64,000 nt of DNA. Origin: Triglochin maritima. Taxonomy: Eukaryota; Streptophyta; Magnoliopsida; Alismatales; Juncaginaceae. The stretch's first letter is position 1. The number at the start of each line of letters is the position of its first letter. A program made the position numbers and the translations under genes. Of the stretch, positions 1 through 10,724 are shown piece after piece. The notes beneath the pieces were generated by a model, which saw nothing but the letters and a program-made list of their open reading frames with translations, did no database searches and was not told the DNA's origin. The stretch covers positions 28,913,741 through 28,977,740 of the forward strand of contig OY821782.1 of assembly GCA_963682175.1 (NCBI GenBank), given 5' to 3'.

Positions 1-243
1 GCAACTGAAAATAAAGCTAAAATGAAAGACAATCTATATGCCTAAGTCACATACATGATGCATGACCTAAACAAAAAGAATGCCTAATCTTTGGCTTTGA
101 GTTTTAGGGTCCAAGTTGCTTAAAGGAGGTTTGATTATGGATCTGGGAACAAACTATAAGTCAAAACATGCCAAATCAAGTCCCAGATCACTACATCAAT
201 TATGTAAACACGCCACAGAAATAAGAGAGTAAAATGAGCTCAC

Positions 244-265
244 CAGACCGCCAAATGGCGGTCTG
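244..265. repeat. Gy1 leader palindrome
   Basis: CAGACCGCC, then AAAT, then GGCGGTCTG: a 9-bp perfect inverted repeat. It starts 132 nt downstream of the Gy1 primer-binding site, matching the position of related palindromes in Gy2-Gy5. Confidence 0.9.
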
Positions 266-397
266 AAGTGCCCAGAATGCCTCCACATTTCTCCAGGTGC
301 TCCTCCTGGCGACTCCAAGTCTCCTGAAACAAATAAAAACTACAAAACACAAATTAAATCCACTCGAATCGTCCAAACAAGAGTCTGGACTGACACC

Positions 398-415
398 TCC
401 CCGGCAACGGCGCCA
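398..415 (-). promoter_or_regulatory. Gy1 primer-binding site, tRNA-Asp type
   Basis: The minus strand reads TGGCGCCGTTGCCGGGGA, the perfect 18-nt complement of the 3' end of plant tRNA-Asp including CCA. This is the priming site typical of Athila-lineage elements. It lies 6 nt downstream of the LTR end, the same spacing as in the other four elements. Confidence 0.93.
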
Positions 416-421
416 AAAACT

Positions 422-1807
422 TGTTGAACGTTTTAATTAAACCGCAAGTGCACGGCCGCGATGAAGCGGTGACAACGGGTCGTCCTCAAGGAGGTGAGCA
501 ACCTCTTGTTTATCAGAAATCAAGTGGCAAAAATTGGGGGAGAAAGATTGATTATGCTACTCTACACTAAACTACGCTAAGAAGTATGAAATGCGAACGA
601 AAGAAAGAAACAATGAGATGACAACTAAGCTAAAAACAAAAGAAGAATGCTGGAATAGAGATATGGGAAAACCCCTAAGGGGTGGAGTGAGTGCACACAA
701 GCAAAGAGGTGGGTGTTGAACACATTCTTTAAGCACAAATTAAGGTGTTCTTATCATGCATAGGAAGTGTCTAAATGTTGTGGCAAAACCTATCAATCTA
801 TTCACCAACTTAGTTGATTAACATTTACATATGCAAGATGTTTATTTTAGAACCTAAACAAGCATGAGAGGTGTCTAATCATTTTGGCAAAACTCATCAA
901 GTTATAAATTCTATCCAAAACAAGCAAGCATACATTCATGTTTTATCAACACATTGGAAATAAAACATTCAATCCATTCTGATTTGCATGTATGTACATC
1001 TACTCCACCCCCCAAAGGGGATGGAAATACTCACTAAACATTACACTAATTATTAAACTAAACAAAGAAAGCATATTAACTAAGCTAATAAAACTAATGA
1101 AATGAGATTAAGCAAAACAAAACAAACAACATAATAAAGAAAACTTGTATTAAAATGACTCACATTAAAAGTAGCATCCTCCTACTTTAGTGTGTGCTTC
1201 AAGGCCTCACTTCTAGTAGGAAGAATAGCCACTTAAAATATGGAATGATTACAATGGAAGGTGAAGAGTTCTATTTATAGCCATGGAAAAAGGCAAACCG
1301 GGACAATCCCCCGATGTAGGACTAAACAGATGCCAAAAATAGCCTAAACATCCTCTAATAAATGTGCTGGAGAAATTTTAGCGGATTTGGGCCAAAATGG
1401 ACCGCAAATTAGCGGTCTTGGACCGCCAATTGGTGGTCTATATGGTTCAGATCCTGCTCATTTTTGTTGTGGGCTTTTCTTGGTATATTTGCTGGTCTTG
1501 GATGCATTCACTTGGTTTGTTGGAGCTCCGACCCGAATCGAATTGCTAAAACACTCCCCATGATGGTGTGGAGTATTCTGTTTTGCTATTAGGTCCTTTT
1601 GTCTTACATTCAGGTCCTTCTCCCTTGCATCTTGGTCCCCAGATCTCACAATTCAGTTCATTTTTCCAGCTTTTGGGTTCTTTTATGCTTCATCTCTTCA
1701 AACATATTTATTCCTGAAAACTAATCATAAAACTCGTAACATAGCATTGTTTAGGTGAAAGATAATGGATATAAGATACAAATATAAGCATGAAATGATG
1801 TCAATCA
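422..1807 (-). repeat. Gy1 5' LTR (1386 bp)
   Basis: In its own sense the LTR begins TGATTGACATCATTTC and ends CGTTCAACA, immediately before the primer-binding site. A TATA box (TATTTATA on the plus strand) is at 1272-1279. Two GACCGC-type palindromes at 1400-1438 lie about 120 bp upstream of it. Five GGACC-type motifs at exact 21-bp spacing lie at 1592-1680. Two GC hairpins (671-683 and 1004-1025) lie in U5. A sense reading frame at 1649-1458 matches frames in other LTRs of the family but starts at GTG. Confidence 0.92.
1592..1680 (-). repeat. Gy1 U3 21-bp phased GGACC array
   Basis: GGTCC-type motifs (plus strand) start at 1592, 1613, 1634, 1655 and 1676, exactly 21 bp apart. The sense-strand motif is GGACC or a one-base variant, usually preceded by AA. 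The array lies over 300 bp upstream of the TATA box. Confidence 0.85.
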
Positions 1808-1823
1808 TCAACCCCTTAGAGCA

Positions 1824-2607
1824 TGTTGTGAATCGGTCGACCGAACCCTTTGTGGTGTTCGACCGATCACTTAAGTGTACCTAAGTCTTAGCGTTGGGCG
1901 GTTGACAGTTCCGTAATCGGTCGACCGAACTGTGTTCAAAACTGCCTAACGGTCGACCGTTCAGCCCGATCCAGTCGACCGAACTCATCCAGAATTGGGT
2001 CCTGTGAGTTTCTATTTTGTGTATCTTACACCAACTTATACACAATCAACCCCAACGGCTATATTCTCTGTAATGCTTATAAATAGAGTTGTAAAACACA
2101 TTTTAACACAACTCTCCCACACATACTTGTCCAATACATTAGAGAGAAACCCAACACACTCAAAGCCTCAAACCTTCCACATTTTAGTCATAAATCCTAT
2201 CGCACTCAAGTGTGCTCAAGTTTAGAGAGTGTTGTTCCACTCAAGATTCGTTTGTAAAGAAGCAAGGACTTCGGTGAAAGCCCGAAGTGTTGCTCTCGGA
2301 TTTTGAGAGAAGAAAGCCAAGCTCACGAGGTTGTTCGTCGAGCTTGTTTTGTAAAAGGCGTTCTCTCCCGGCCCGGAACGGGGAGTGGATAGTGAAGACG
2401 TTAGCGGAGCTCGAAGTGTCGAGCGGAGCTTGCAAGAGAGTACGTAGGCCATGGCCGAACCTCTGTAAAAACCCTCGAGTCCATTGTGGTTTGCATTATT
2501 CCTTACTTGCTTGTTTGTTTAAATTCCGCTGCACATAACTAGATTGCTTAAACAAGTAGGTAATTAGCTTAAAAGTGATTAGAATTGTAGACCCACACGA
2601 TCCAACA
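1824..2607 (+). repeat. Solo or end LTR of a second Ty1/copia type
   Basis: A 784-bp stretch bounded by TGTTG and CAACA. It has a TATA box (TATAAATA, 2078-2085). About 350 bp further on is an R/U5 segment of the style seen in Tork/SIRE copia LTRs: a run reading GAGAGTACGTAGGCC, then GCCGAACC and a short run of A. The 5' part carries several CGGTCGACCG palindromes, as CoA and CoB do, although the rest is unlike them. The right edge cuts exactly into the CoA 5' LTR (next bases GATAT), but the left flank (GAGCA) gives no matching target duplication. The left boundary is therefore uncertain, and no internal region of this element is present. Confidence 0.7.
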
Positions 2608-3564
2608 GATATGAGTTGGCTAAAAACCTCAAAAGATCAATTTTTTTTGGAAATATATCCAAAATTGTGTGGAGTGCCTGGACAATTGGGTTCGGTCAAC
2701 CGAGCGTGAACGGTCAACCGAGAGAAAATATCTAGGAGACATCTTGGGATATTTTCAGTAGAACGAATGTGACACGGTCGTCCGATGAATATTCACCAGT
2801 AGAAATTTTGGTGGATCAAAGGTCGACCGGAGCAAGACGCGGATCATCTGAATTTTTCCAGAGTATTTTTCTTATGCATATTCAGTCGACCATCTAGCTT
2901 ACGGTCCACTAAACATGCGTTAAAACTGAACATTACGATTTTGCCTGAATTATTAAGACAATTATTAGATCATGAGTTGGATTAATTCCAGATTTAATCA
3001 AACATTGTTTAGGATGCTTATGTGGCAATTTGGGATTAATTTTAGGAGAGAATAAGCAATAGATCATGACTAAAGAATAGTTCTTGATAAGGATGTTTTG
3101 GGAGCCTATAAAAGCACCCGTGATCCTACTTGTTTATGTTAATGCAAAAATTCTTTCTCTCATTAATCTCTCCCTTAATCACCACGAAAATCTCTTAATA
3201 GTTTTATGTTTTGGAGGCAGAAATCTCAGGAGCTTAAATAGGGGTTATTAGCTAGATTCTAATCTTAATTAGAGATTGATTGACTAGCTCCTTGCTTTCT
3301 AATCTTGTTTGGAGTTTGGTGAACACTTGGAGGCGAATCGGCGGATGATTCGACAAGCAACAGAACTCCAGATCTTCTGAAAGGTTTTAGAGAACTTTTA
3401 GGTATGATCGTCTATCGTTTGTTTATTTTAATAGGTGTAGGAATGCATGATATTTGAATAAACAAATACATGTACGTAAAATCAATGAAAATATGAAATT
3501 GATCTTGTATGTTTGTATTAAAAAATTTAAAATATATACTTACATAGGGAGACGAAATCGTACA
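2608..3564 (+). repeat. CoA 5' LTR, truncated (957 bp)
   Basis: It matches the CoA 3' LTR from about 29038 onward. The first roughly 1.1 kb is missing and replaced by the neighbouring LTR at 1824-2607. It ends CGTACA just before the primer site. A TATA box (TATAAAA) is at 3107-3113. Compared with the 3' copy it lacks a hairpin present at 29482-29518, and many CGGTCGACCG-type motifs have drifted. Confidence 0.88.
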
Positions 3565-3565
3565 G

Positions 3566-3577
3566 TAGTATCAGAGC
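3566..3577 (+). promoter_or_regulatory. CoA primer-binding site, initiator Met-tRNA
   Basis: TAGTATCAGAGC differs by one base (G to A) from the canonical copia site TGGTATCAGAGC, which survives intact in CoB. One G separates it from the LTR end, as in CoB. Confidence 0.88.
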
Positions 3578-5045
3578 ATTTAGCTCATATTTTCAATGAT
3601 TAGACTATATAATTAATTTTAGTTTACCATCTACAATCGAAACAATTCATGTTCTATGTCTTTTTCGAGTTTTCTGATAGTTTTGTTGATTTAATTCTAA
3701 TTGATTGTTTTGATAGTTTTAAATGTTTTGAAACACATCATGTGAATGTAAGAATTAAAATTTAGACTTATGTCTAATATATAAAATTTTCGTTTTTAAT
3801 TAAATGATTATTTTATAAGGAGTCGACAAAACGAAAAAGGCATATGTTTATGTTTCCTTAAAAAAAATTATTTTTGGAAATGGGATAAATAGAGGTTCAA
3901 ATGTTTTGTGTTTTGAACTATGGATGCATAAAATCATTTTTAATGAATTTCAAATGGTTTTAGAATTGTTTGATTTAGAGATGCATGATAAACTAAATTG
4001 AGTAATTTATAGTATATGTACATGCGTTTTGCTCAAGTTCTCTAATGCATGGATATGGGAGTTTGTATGTTCCAATGAAGTCATGTGTGAATGAATGAAT
4101 GAATGAATATGTATGTTATTATTATTCAATTACAGAGGCTTATGTATATGTGAAAGCTAAATTTCTATTTCTATGTATATGCATGCATATGAGATGATTT
4201 TTACATAGGACTTGCCCTAGACAATTTCAAAATTGAGAGATGCATGTTTATATTTTTGCAATATCGACATCCATGGTGCAAGAGGAAGACACTGAAGAAG
4301 TGCAAGGATCAAGGACGCGGGAACATATAAACTCACACAATGTGTGTCTGAATGGATATATTTATGTTTGTGTGCTTGACATGTATGTGATTGTATGGAT
4401 GAATGTTAGGATGTGTATAGATGATAAATATGCATGATCACCTAAATTCTAAAATCACACATAAATATTTAAATTGTCCAACAAAAAATTAAGAGTATCT
4501 TTCTTTCTTATTTCATCCACTAGCAGCCAAAGATCGAGGCATATTCTGCTCGCCCTTAGCGGGAGATAGTTTCCTCCATCTTTGGGAATAGTGGGAGATA
4601 TAAGGTTGTCTATTGTTGTGCCATGAATACATGTACGAGGTGTGATTCACCCTTAGTGGATACCGAGTATATTTGTTTGTGAATACAATGGATAAACGTA
4701 TCTCATATCAAATGAAATAAGTTTTCTTAACAAGACTCGGGGTCCTAGCTCGGTTTTGAGAAAGAGAGTTTTTCTTACGAGGATTGGTCAAATTCCCTCT
4801 TAATTAAAACGACAAGAGTCATAAGAGTTTGAAAATGCAATTGTTGCGAAATTTCGAAACGGTTATGATTAGAAAAATGTTTTCTTACCTTGATTTTATA
4901 ATATATCTGATAGCCCTTAGCTAGTTTATATTATAATTGATAGAATCTTGAATTGCTGCATTTATGGACAATTTTTTATTTGCGGTATTAATTTTTTTAA
5001 AACATAAAATTGACATTAAATCCCATATAATTACTTTTTGTAGAA
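3578..5045 (+). other. CoA untranslated leader
   Basis: About 1.47 kb between the primer site and gag. It is AT-rich with no convincing ORF; a 65-codon frame at 4240 is not conserved in CoB. Five GAAT repeats occur at 4089-4108. The leader parallels the 1.5-kb leader of CoB (59925 down to 58419). Confidence 0.75.
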
Positions 5046-5750
5046 ATGTCGAATATTCAACCTATTGTGCGATCTATGATTGAAAAACATCCTTTGGCAA
5101 AATGATGGGTCAAACTTCATAAGCTGGTAACTCAAGCTCAATATCGTGTTAAGTTTGAGAAACTATCTCATATTTTGGATGGAGAAATCGCAAAATTAAA
5201 TGAGAAGGCAACCGATAGAGAGAAAGAGGCTAAAGCCAAGTGGGAAGACCAAGAGAACCAGGTTCACGGTCTAATGTTGGCCTCGGTGGGTGACTTGCTT
5301 CAAGCGAAATACTTGGATTCGAAACCCAAGAAGACCATGGAAGCTTTAACAAAGATGTTCATGGATAGTGCTAGAAAAGAGCGCTATAATACCACCATCG
5401 TACTCACAAGGTGCCACATGGCGGAGGGAACATCGGTATCAATGCATTTTCCCACGATACAAGGATACCTTGAGAAGTTGTCAAAGCTCTCTTCCCCGAT
5501 GCCGGATGACATTACGGAAGATTTGATTCTTGGCTCTCTAGTCCCGTCCTACAAGGACATCATTATGCACTATCATGTGCGTGAGAAAGGGGTGAGTCTT
5601 GAGGAACTTCACAATGCTCTCAAAACGGCTGAAGTTGACATGGGCAAGGGTCGGGACAAGCAAGTTCTAGCAGTCCATGGAGGAGCAAGAAGATCACCAA
5701 AGGTAAAGGCAAATTCACCAAAAATACGTCAATCAAGAGCAAGGGGGTAG
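5046..5750 (+). pseudogene. CoA gag (capsid part), frameshifted
   Basis: The ATG at 5046 opens MSNIQPIVRSM, the same N-terminus as CoB gag at 58418. An extra A near 5100 shifts the frame into a TGA. The frame recovers from about 5150, and from 5175 it reads as a copia capsid (UBN2/Retrotran_gag_2 type): the motif ALTKMFMDSARKERY, then TRCHMAEGTSV, then LEELHNALKTAEVDMGKG. It ends at a TAG at 5748, before the zinc knuckle. CoB covers the same stretch with different breaks, so both are independent wrecks of one gag. Confidence 0.85.
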
Positions 5751-8734
5751 GAGGTGCTTATGTGAGTGTCTCGAGGGGAATTCTTCAAAATCTCCGACTC
5801 CCAACACTGAGTGCTTTCACTGCGGTGAAAAGGGACACATCCGGCCAAATTGCCCCAAGTACAAGGAAGACCTTGACAATAGAGTGATTGAGCGTAAGCG
5901 TCCCGAAAAACCAAAGGTATATTTGTTATTGAGATAAAGTTAGCCACATCTATCCATCATTGGCTAATTGATACCGGATCTTGTGCTGGCATAATTTCTA
6001 ATGTGCAGCTACTAAAGGATAGGAAGGAACTCGTGAAGAACGAGATGATTTTGAAGGTCGGAAATGGAGCTGCACAAGGTTCTGTGGAGTTTCAATTATC
6101 TAGCGGTTTAAATTTATGTTTAAAGAACGTTTATTATGTGCCTTCGATTAGCAAGAATATTATTTCTGTATCAAGTTTGGATATGGATAATTTTAATATA
6201 AACATTTCAAATTCTTGCTTGTCTATATCGAAGAATGGTATTTTCTATGCAAATGCATTCGTGAGGAATGGTCTCTATTTGCTTGAATTGAATAATAAAC
6301 AAATCTTAAACATCAATAACAAAAGGTTTAAAACTACTCACGTGAATGATACACTCTTGTGGCACTATCGTCTTTGTCACATAAATGAAAAACGCAACAA
6401 GAAATTGCGAGAAGCTAACCTTCTTGGTCCACTTGATTTTAAATCATTGGAGACGTGCAAACCTTGCCTAATGGACAAAATGACCAAGAGGTCTTTCAAG
6501 AAGAAATGACCGAGAGCAAATGACTTGTTGTCTTTGATACATTCCGATGTATGTGGTTTGATGAGTACTAGTGCAAGAGACAGTTTTAGGTACTTCATTA
6601 TGTTCACGGATGACTATAGTCGTTATGGCTATATTTATCTAATGAGAAACAAAAGTGAATCCTTTGACAAGTACAAGGAATTCAAGAATGAAGTAGAGAA
6701 CCAACTCAACAAGAAAATCAAGTCTCTACGAACGGATCGTGGAGGTGAGTACTTAAGTACCGAATTTGACTCATTCTTAAAGGAGTGTGGTATTGTACCA
6801 CAAGTCACCCCTCCCGGTACACTTCAGTGGAATGGGGTATCCAAAAGGAGGAATAGGACATTACTCAACATGGTTTGATCAATGACGAGTCAAGCAGAAT
6901 TGCCGCTTTACTTTTGGAGTTATGCACTAGAAGCTTCAGCTTACACACTAAATATTGTTCCATCCAAATCCGTAGAGAAATCGCCTTATGAGCTATGGAG
7001 TGGTAAAACACCTAAGCTCAATTTTCTCAAGATTTGGGGTTGTGAGGCCTACGTCAAGAGATTGATGTCGACCAAACTTCAACCAAAAGCAGATAAGTAC
7101 TTCTTTATAGGTTATCCTCGTAAGACAAGAGAATACTACTTTTGGCATATAACCTCCAATCGAGTGATTGTAGAGAGGGATGTCGTATTTCGAGAAAAGG
7201 AATTTCTGTAAAGAATAAAAAGTAGTGGGAGTAGAGTTGTGCTTGAGGAGACTCAAGATATTCTACAAGATCATGATATGAATGGTGACATTCAAGATCA
7301 TGAAGGCCCAACCGAGGTTCCTTTGGTTAGTGAGAGCGTGAGTGAGAGACCCTCGCAAGTAATTGTGAGAGAAACTCAATCTTCCCCACCTAGTGTACGT
7401 TCGAGAACCGAACACAAACCAATTTCGCAAGAAATTGTGGAAGAAGTTCGAGAAGTACACTAAGAACCAAAAGAACTTAGAAGGTCAACAAGGGAAAGGA
7501 AGAAACCCGATATGTATTTTGGGACTTCATGAGATCATGTTACTAGATACCGATGATCCCTCGACCTTTCAAGAAGCAATGGAAAGAGAGGACTCCAAAC
7601 TATAGTTTAAGGCCATGGAATCCGAAATAGAATCCATGTATGATAATGAAGTGTGGAACTTGGGTGGCCTTCCTCAAGGGAAAAAGGTCAAAATAAATGG
7701 GTTTTCAAGAGGAAGATGGACATGGATGGGAACTTGACAAACTACAAAGCGATACTTGTAGCAAAAGGTTTCACTCAAGTTCAAGGAATTGACTATGATG
7801 AAACTTTTTCACCGGTTGCCATGTTCAAGTCTATTCGAATTATGCTCGTTATTGCCGTATTTCATGATTATGAGCTATGGCAAATGGATGTCAAAATGGC
7901 ATTCCTTAATGGAAACTTGGAGGAGGATGTGTAGATGGTACAACCTCAAGATTTTGAAGATCTAAAGAATAGAGTGAAAGTAAGCAAGCTTCAAAGATTC
8001 ATTTATGGATTAAAGCAAGCATCAAGGAGTTGGAACAAGCACATGATCTTGATACTTGTATATACAAAAGCTTCCAAAGTAAGGAAGATCCTTGTATATA
8101 CAAGAAGGTTATGGGAGCCACATAGTGTTATTGATCTTATATGTCGATGACATACTCCTCATGGGAAATCATATACCTTTGCTTGAGCAAATGAGAAGTT
8201 CATTGAAATCTGCATTTTCAATAAAACATATGGGTGAGACTCAATACATCTTGGGAATCAAGATATATAGAGATGTATCTCGTAGACTCATTGGTCTATG
8301 TCAACGTACATACATTGACAAGGTCTTCGAAAGGTTTAGCATGAACAACCCCAAATAGGGCAATGTGCCAATGAGTATGGGTGTGCAACTCAAGAAGTCT
8401 CAACGTGCTGAATCATGTAAGGACTTGGAGTACATGAAAGATATCCCTTATGCTTCGGAAATAGGACTGATCATGTACGCGATGAGTTGCACAAGACCTG
8501 ATGTCTCGTATGCTCTAAGCGTGACAAGTCGTCACCAATACAACGCAGGTCCGGAGCATTGGACTGCGGTCAAGAATATTCTAAGGTGCCTTAACCAGAC
8601 CAAAGATAAGTTTCTTGTTTATGGAGGACAAAGAGAACTGATAGCTGAGGGCTATTCGGATGCGAGTTTCATAAGTTATCCCGACGATAGGAGGTCGCAA
8701 TAATGATATGTCATCATTCTGGAAGGTGGAGCCA
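5751..8734 (+). pseudogene. CoA pol: zinc knuckle, protease, integrase, RT, start of RNase H
   Basis: Domains in order: a CCHC knuckle (CFHCGEKGHIRPNC) near 5811; protease with catalytic DTG (LIDTGSC) near 5967; GAG-pre-integrase (LLWHYRLCHIN) near 6355; and an integrase core with HSDVCG near 6541, FTDDYSRYGY near 6604, TDRGGEYLS near 6733 and NGVSKRRNR near 6832. RT begins near 7690 (NKWVFKRKMD) and keeps YVDDILL at about 8143. RNase H starts with RPDVSYAL near 8500. At least seven breaks are visible, including TGA at 6507, a TAG after NLEEDV near 7932 and TAG near 8356. The text ends at 8734, where Gy2 inserted, and resumes at 27684. Confidence 0.9.
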
Positions 8735-10085
8735 TGATTGACATCATTTAATGCTTACATTTGTATCTTATATCCATTATATTTCACCAAAACAATGCTA
8801 TGTGACGAGTTTTATGTTTGAATTTCAGAAATAAATAGGTTTGAAGAGAAGATGCAGAAAATGACCCAAAAGCAGGAAAAAAGACTAAGTTGAAATACTC
8901 GAGGACTAAGATGCAAGATCAAAGGACTTGAATGAAAGATCGAAGGACCAATGAGCAAACAAAATACTCTACACCATCATGGGGAGTATTTTGGCAATTC
9001 TATTCGGGTTGGAGCTCCAACAAGTCAAGTAAATGCATCAAAGACAAACAATACCATCATGGAAAGCCCAGGCCGATCCGGATCCTGTAGACCGCTGATT
9101 GGCGGTCCGGGTTGCTCCGGATCCGCGAAGATTTTTGTGGGTTGTGTATTAGAGCGTATTTAGTCTATTTTTGGTATTTGTTTAGTCCCATACGGGGGGA
9201 TTGTCCCGGATTACCTTTTCCTATGGCTATAAATAGAACTCTTCACCTTATATTGTAATCACTCAATGCTTTGTGGTCATTCTCCCTAATTGAAGTGAAA
9301 GCCTTGAAGCAAGAAACTCAATTGGGGAGATGTTACGAGTATGGTGAATCTTAAAACAATAAAGTTTCTATGTTTTGTGCTTCTTCTATAGTTCTTGCAT
9401 GTTTAGTTTAATTGTCTTTTATTAAATCTAGCTTAGTTAATATGTCTTCTTATCTTAGTTTAATAGTTAGTTTAATGTTTAGTGAGTAAAACCACTCCCC
9501 TTTTGGGGGGTGGAGATGACACTTATATATGCAATTAAGAAAGGAAGAATGTTTCATTTTGAAATATGTTGATTAATATGAATGCATGCTTGCTTGTTAG
9601 AATGAAACACTTCACTAGATGAGTTTTGCCTCAAGATTAAGACACCTCCCATGCTTGTTTAGTTTCTTAAATAATCAGCTTGTGTTTATGAATGTTAATC
9701 AAATAGGTTAGTGATTTGATGGGTTTTGCCATGATAAGTAGACACCTCCCATACATGAAAACACTACTTCCACTTGTGCCTATAGGAAGACATTCTTACC
9801 TCCTTATTGTGTATGTGTAGTCACTCCACCCCCTAAGGGGTCTCTCTCTTACTGATTCCAGCATACTTATCAAGTTCTTAGTTCAGTTTTGTAGTTCATC
9901 GCTTGGTTTTTGCTTGTGCATGTGTTACTTCCTAGTTTAGTGTAGGGTAGATTAGTATAAGCAAACTCTCTTCCCTTTTTGTTGCCACTTGATTTCGTGC
10001 AAATGAGAGGCTGCTCACCTCCCTGCCGTAGTTTCTACGTCTTCACCGACGTTGTGCACTTGCGGTACTTTTAAAACGTTCAACA
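8735..10085 (+). repeat. Gy2 5' LTR (1351 bp)
   Basis: It runs from TGATTGACATCATTT to CGTTCAACA. The TATA box is at 9228-9235; the GACCGC/GCGGTC palindrome (9090-9107) ends 120 bp before it. GGAC-type motifs occur at 8862, 8882, 8903, 8924 and 8945 (21-bp spacing with one 1-bp deletion). U5 has two GC hairpins (9492-9513, and CCCCTAAGGGG at 9830-9840). The 3' partner is at 26307-27678 and looks very similar by eye. Confidence 0.93.
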
Positions 10086-10091
10086 AGTTTT

Positions 10092-10107
10092 TGGCGCCGT
10101 TGCCGGG
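10092..10107 (+). promoter_or_regulatory. Gy2 primer-binding site, tRNA-Asp type
   Basis: TGGCGCCGTTGCCGGG is complementary to the tRNA-Asp 3' end. One G is missing from the following GGGGA, so the perfect match is 16 nt rather than 18. Confidence 0.9.
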
Positions 10108-10654
10108 AGGTGCCAGTCCAGACTCTGGTTTGGACGATTCGAGTGGATTTAATTTGTTTTTTTTAGTTTTCTTTGGTTCAGGAGACTTTGAGAACCAAGG
10201 GAAAGAATCAGAAGAAATTTGAAGACGACCAGAGCAGCATAGACCGCCAATCAGCGGTCGGGTGAGCTCCGTTTCCTTTGTTTTTTCTTTGTCATGTGGT
10301 ATTATTGGATATAGTGATCTGAGACTCGATTTAGCATGTTTTGACTTATAGTTTGTTCCCAGATCAATAATCAATATCCCTTTAAGCAACTTGGACCTTA
10401 AAACCTAAAGCAAAAGATTAGGCATTATTTCTTGTTTAGGTCACGCATCATGTGCTCGACTTAGGCACGTAGATTGTCTTTTCTTTTAGATTTACTTTCA
10501 GTTGCTGAGTGCTGGCGTGAGGAACACATTTCCTTCTCTCATTCATGCATTTCGTATGAACATGCATTAGTTAGTAGGAAGTGCATTGCAACAAGTGTGA
10601 GTTGAGCTTTTTTAAGACACAGTGAGACATAGTGAGACAGCGAAATTCAAGTCG
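10108..10654 (+). other. Gy2 leader, truncated by internal deletion
   Basis: Leader sequence parallel to Gy5 48286 onward, including the palindrome GACCGCCAATCAGCGGTC at 10242-10259. The parallel stops near 10605 (GAGTTGAGC). A short low-identity stretch with repeated GTGAGACA follows, and pol coding sequence starts near 10650. The junction therefore marks loss of the rest of the leader, gag, protease, RT and RNase H. Confidence 0.8.
10242..10259. repeat. Gy2 leader palindrome
   Basis: GACCGC, CAATCA, GCGGTC. It starts 134 nt after the primer-binding site. Confidence 0.88.
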
Positions 10655-10724
10655 TTAGTCAAGCACTTCTATTGGGATGATCCCTACTTATTTAAGTATT
10701 GTGCCGATCAAATCATAAGGAGGT
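10650..10724 (+). pseudogene. Gy2 pol fragment upstream of the integrase zinc domain
   Basis: The plus strand encodes a peptide ending [20 protein letters not shown], closely matching the Gy3 segment [20 protein letters not shown] that leads into the integrase HHCC domain. The reading is cut at 10724 by the Gy3 insertion. It continues at 12216 (duplicate copy) and 22873 (original right flank). GAGGT at 10720-10724 is the left target duplication. Confidence 0.87.

Larger units (their letters stand above)
1..1807 (-). mobile_element. Gy1: 5' end of an Athila-like Ty3/gypsy retrotransposon (leader plus 5' LTR)
   Basis: Read on the minus strand this is a 5' LTR (1807 to 422), a tRNA-Asp primer-binding site (415-398) and the start of a leader (397 to 1) that runs off the left edge. 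The leader is recognisably like those of Gy2, Gy3 and Gy5, including the palindrome at 244-265. No coding sequence of this element is inside the window. Its right flank is 1808-1812 (TCAAC), the presumed target duplication, but the partner copy is outside the window. The LTR family is the same as Gy2, Gy3, Gy5 and the solo LTR at 42986. Confidence 0.9.

Noticed and set aside
2287..2538. 83-codon frame in the LTR at 1824-2607
   Set aside because: It lies over the R/U5 part of an LTR and has an equally long antisense frame; no homology.
4240..4437. 65-codon frame in the CoA leader
   Set aside because: Not kept in the parallel CoB leader.
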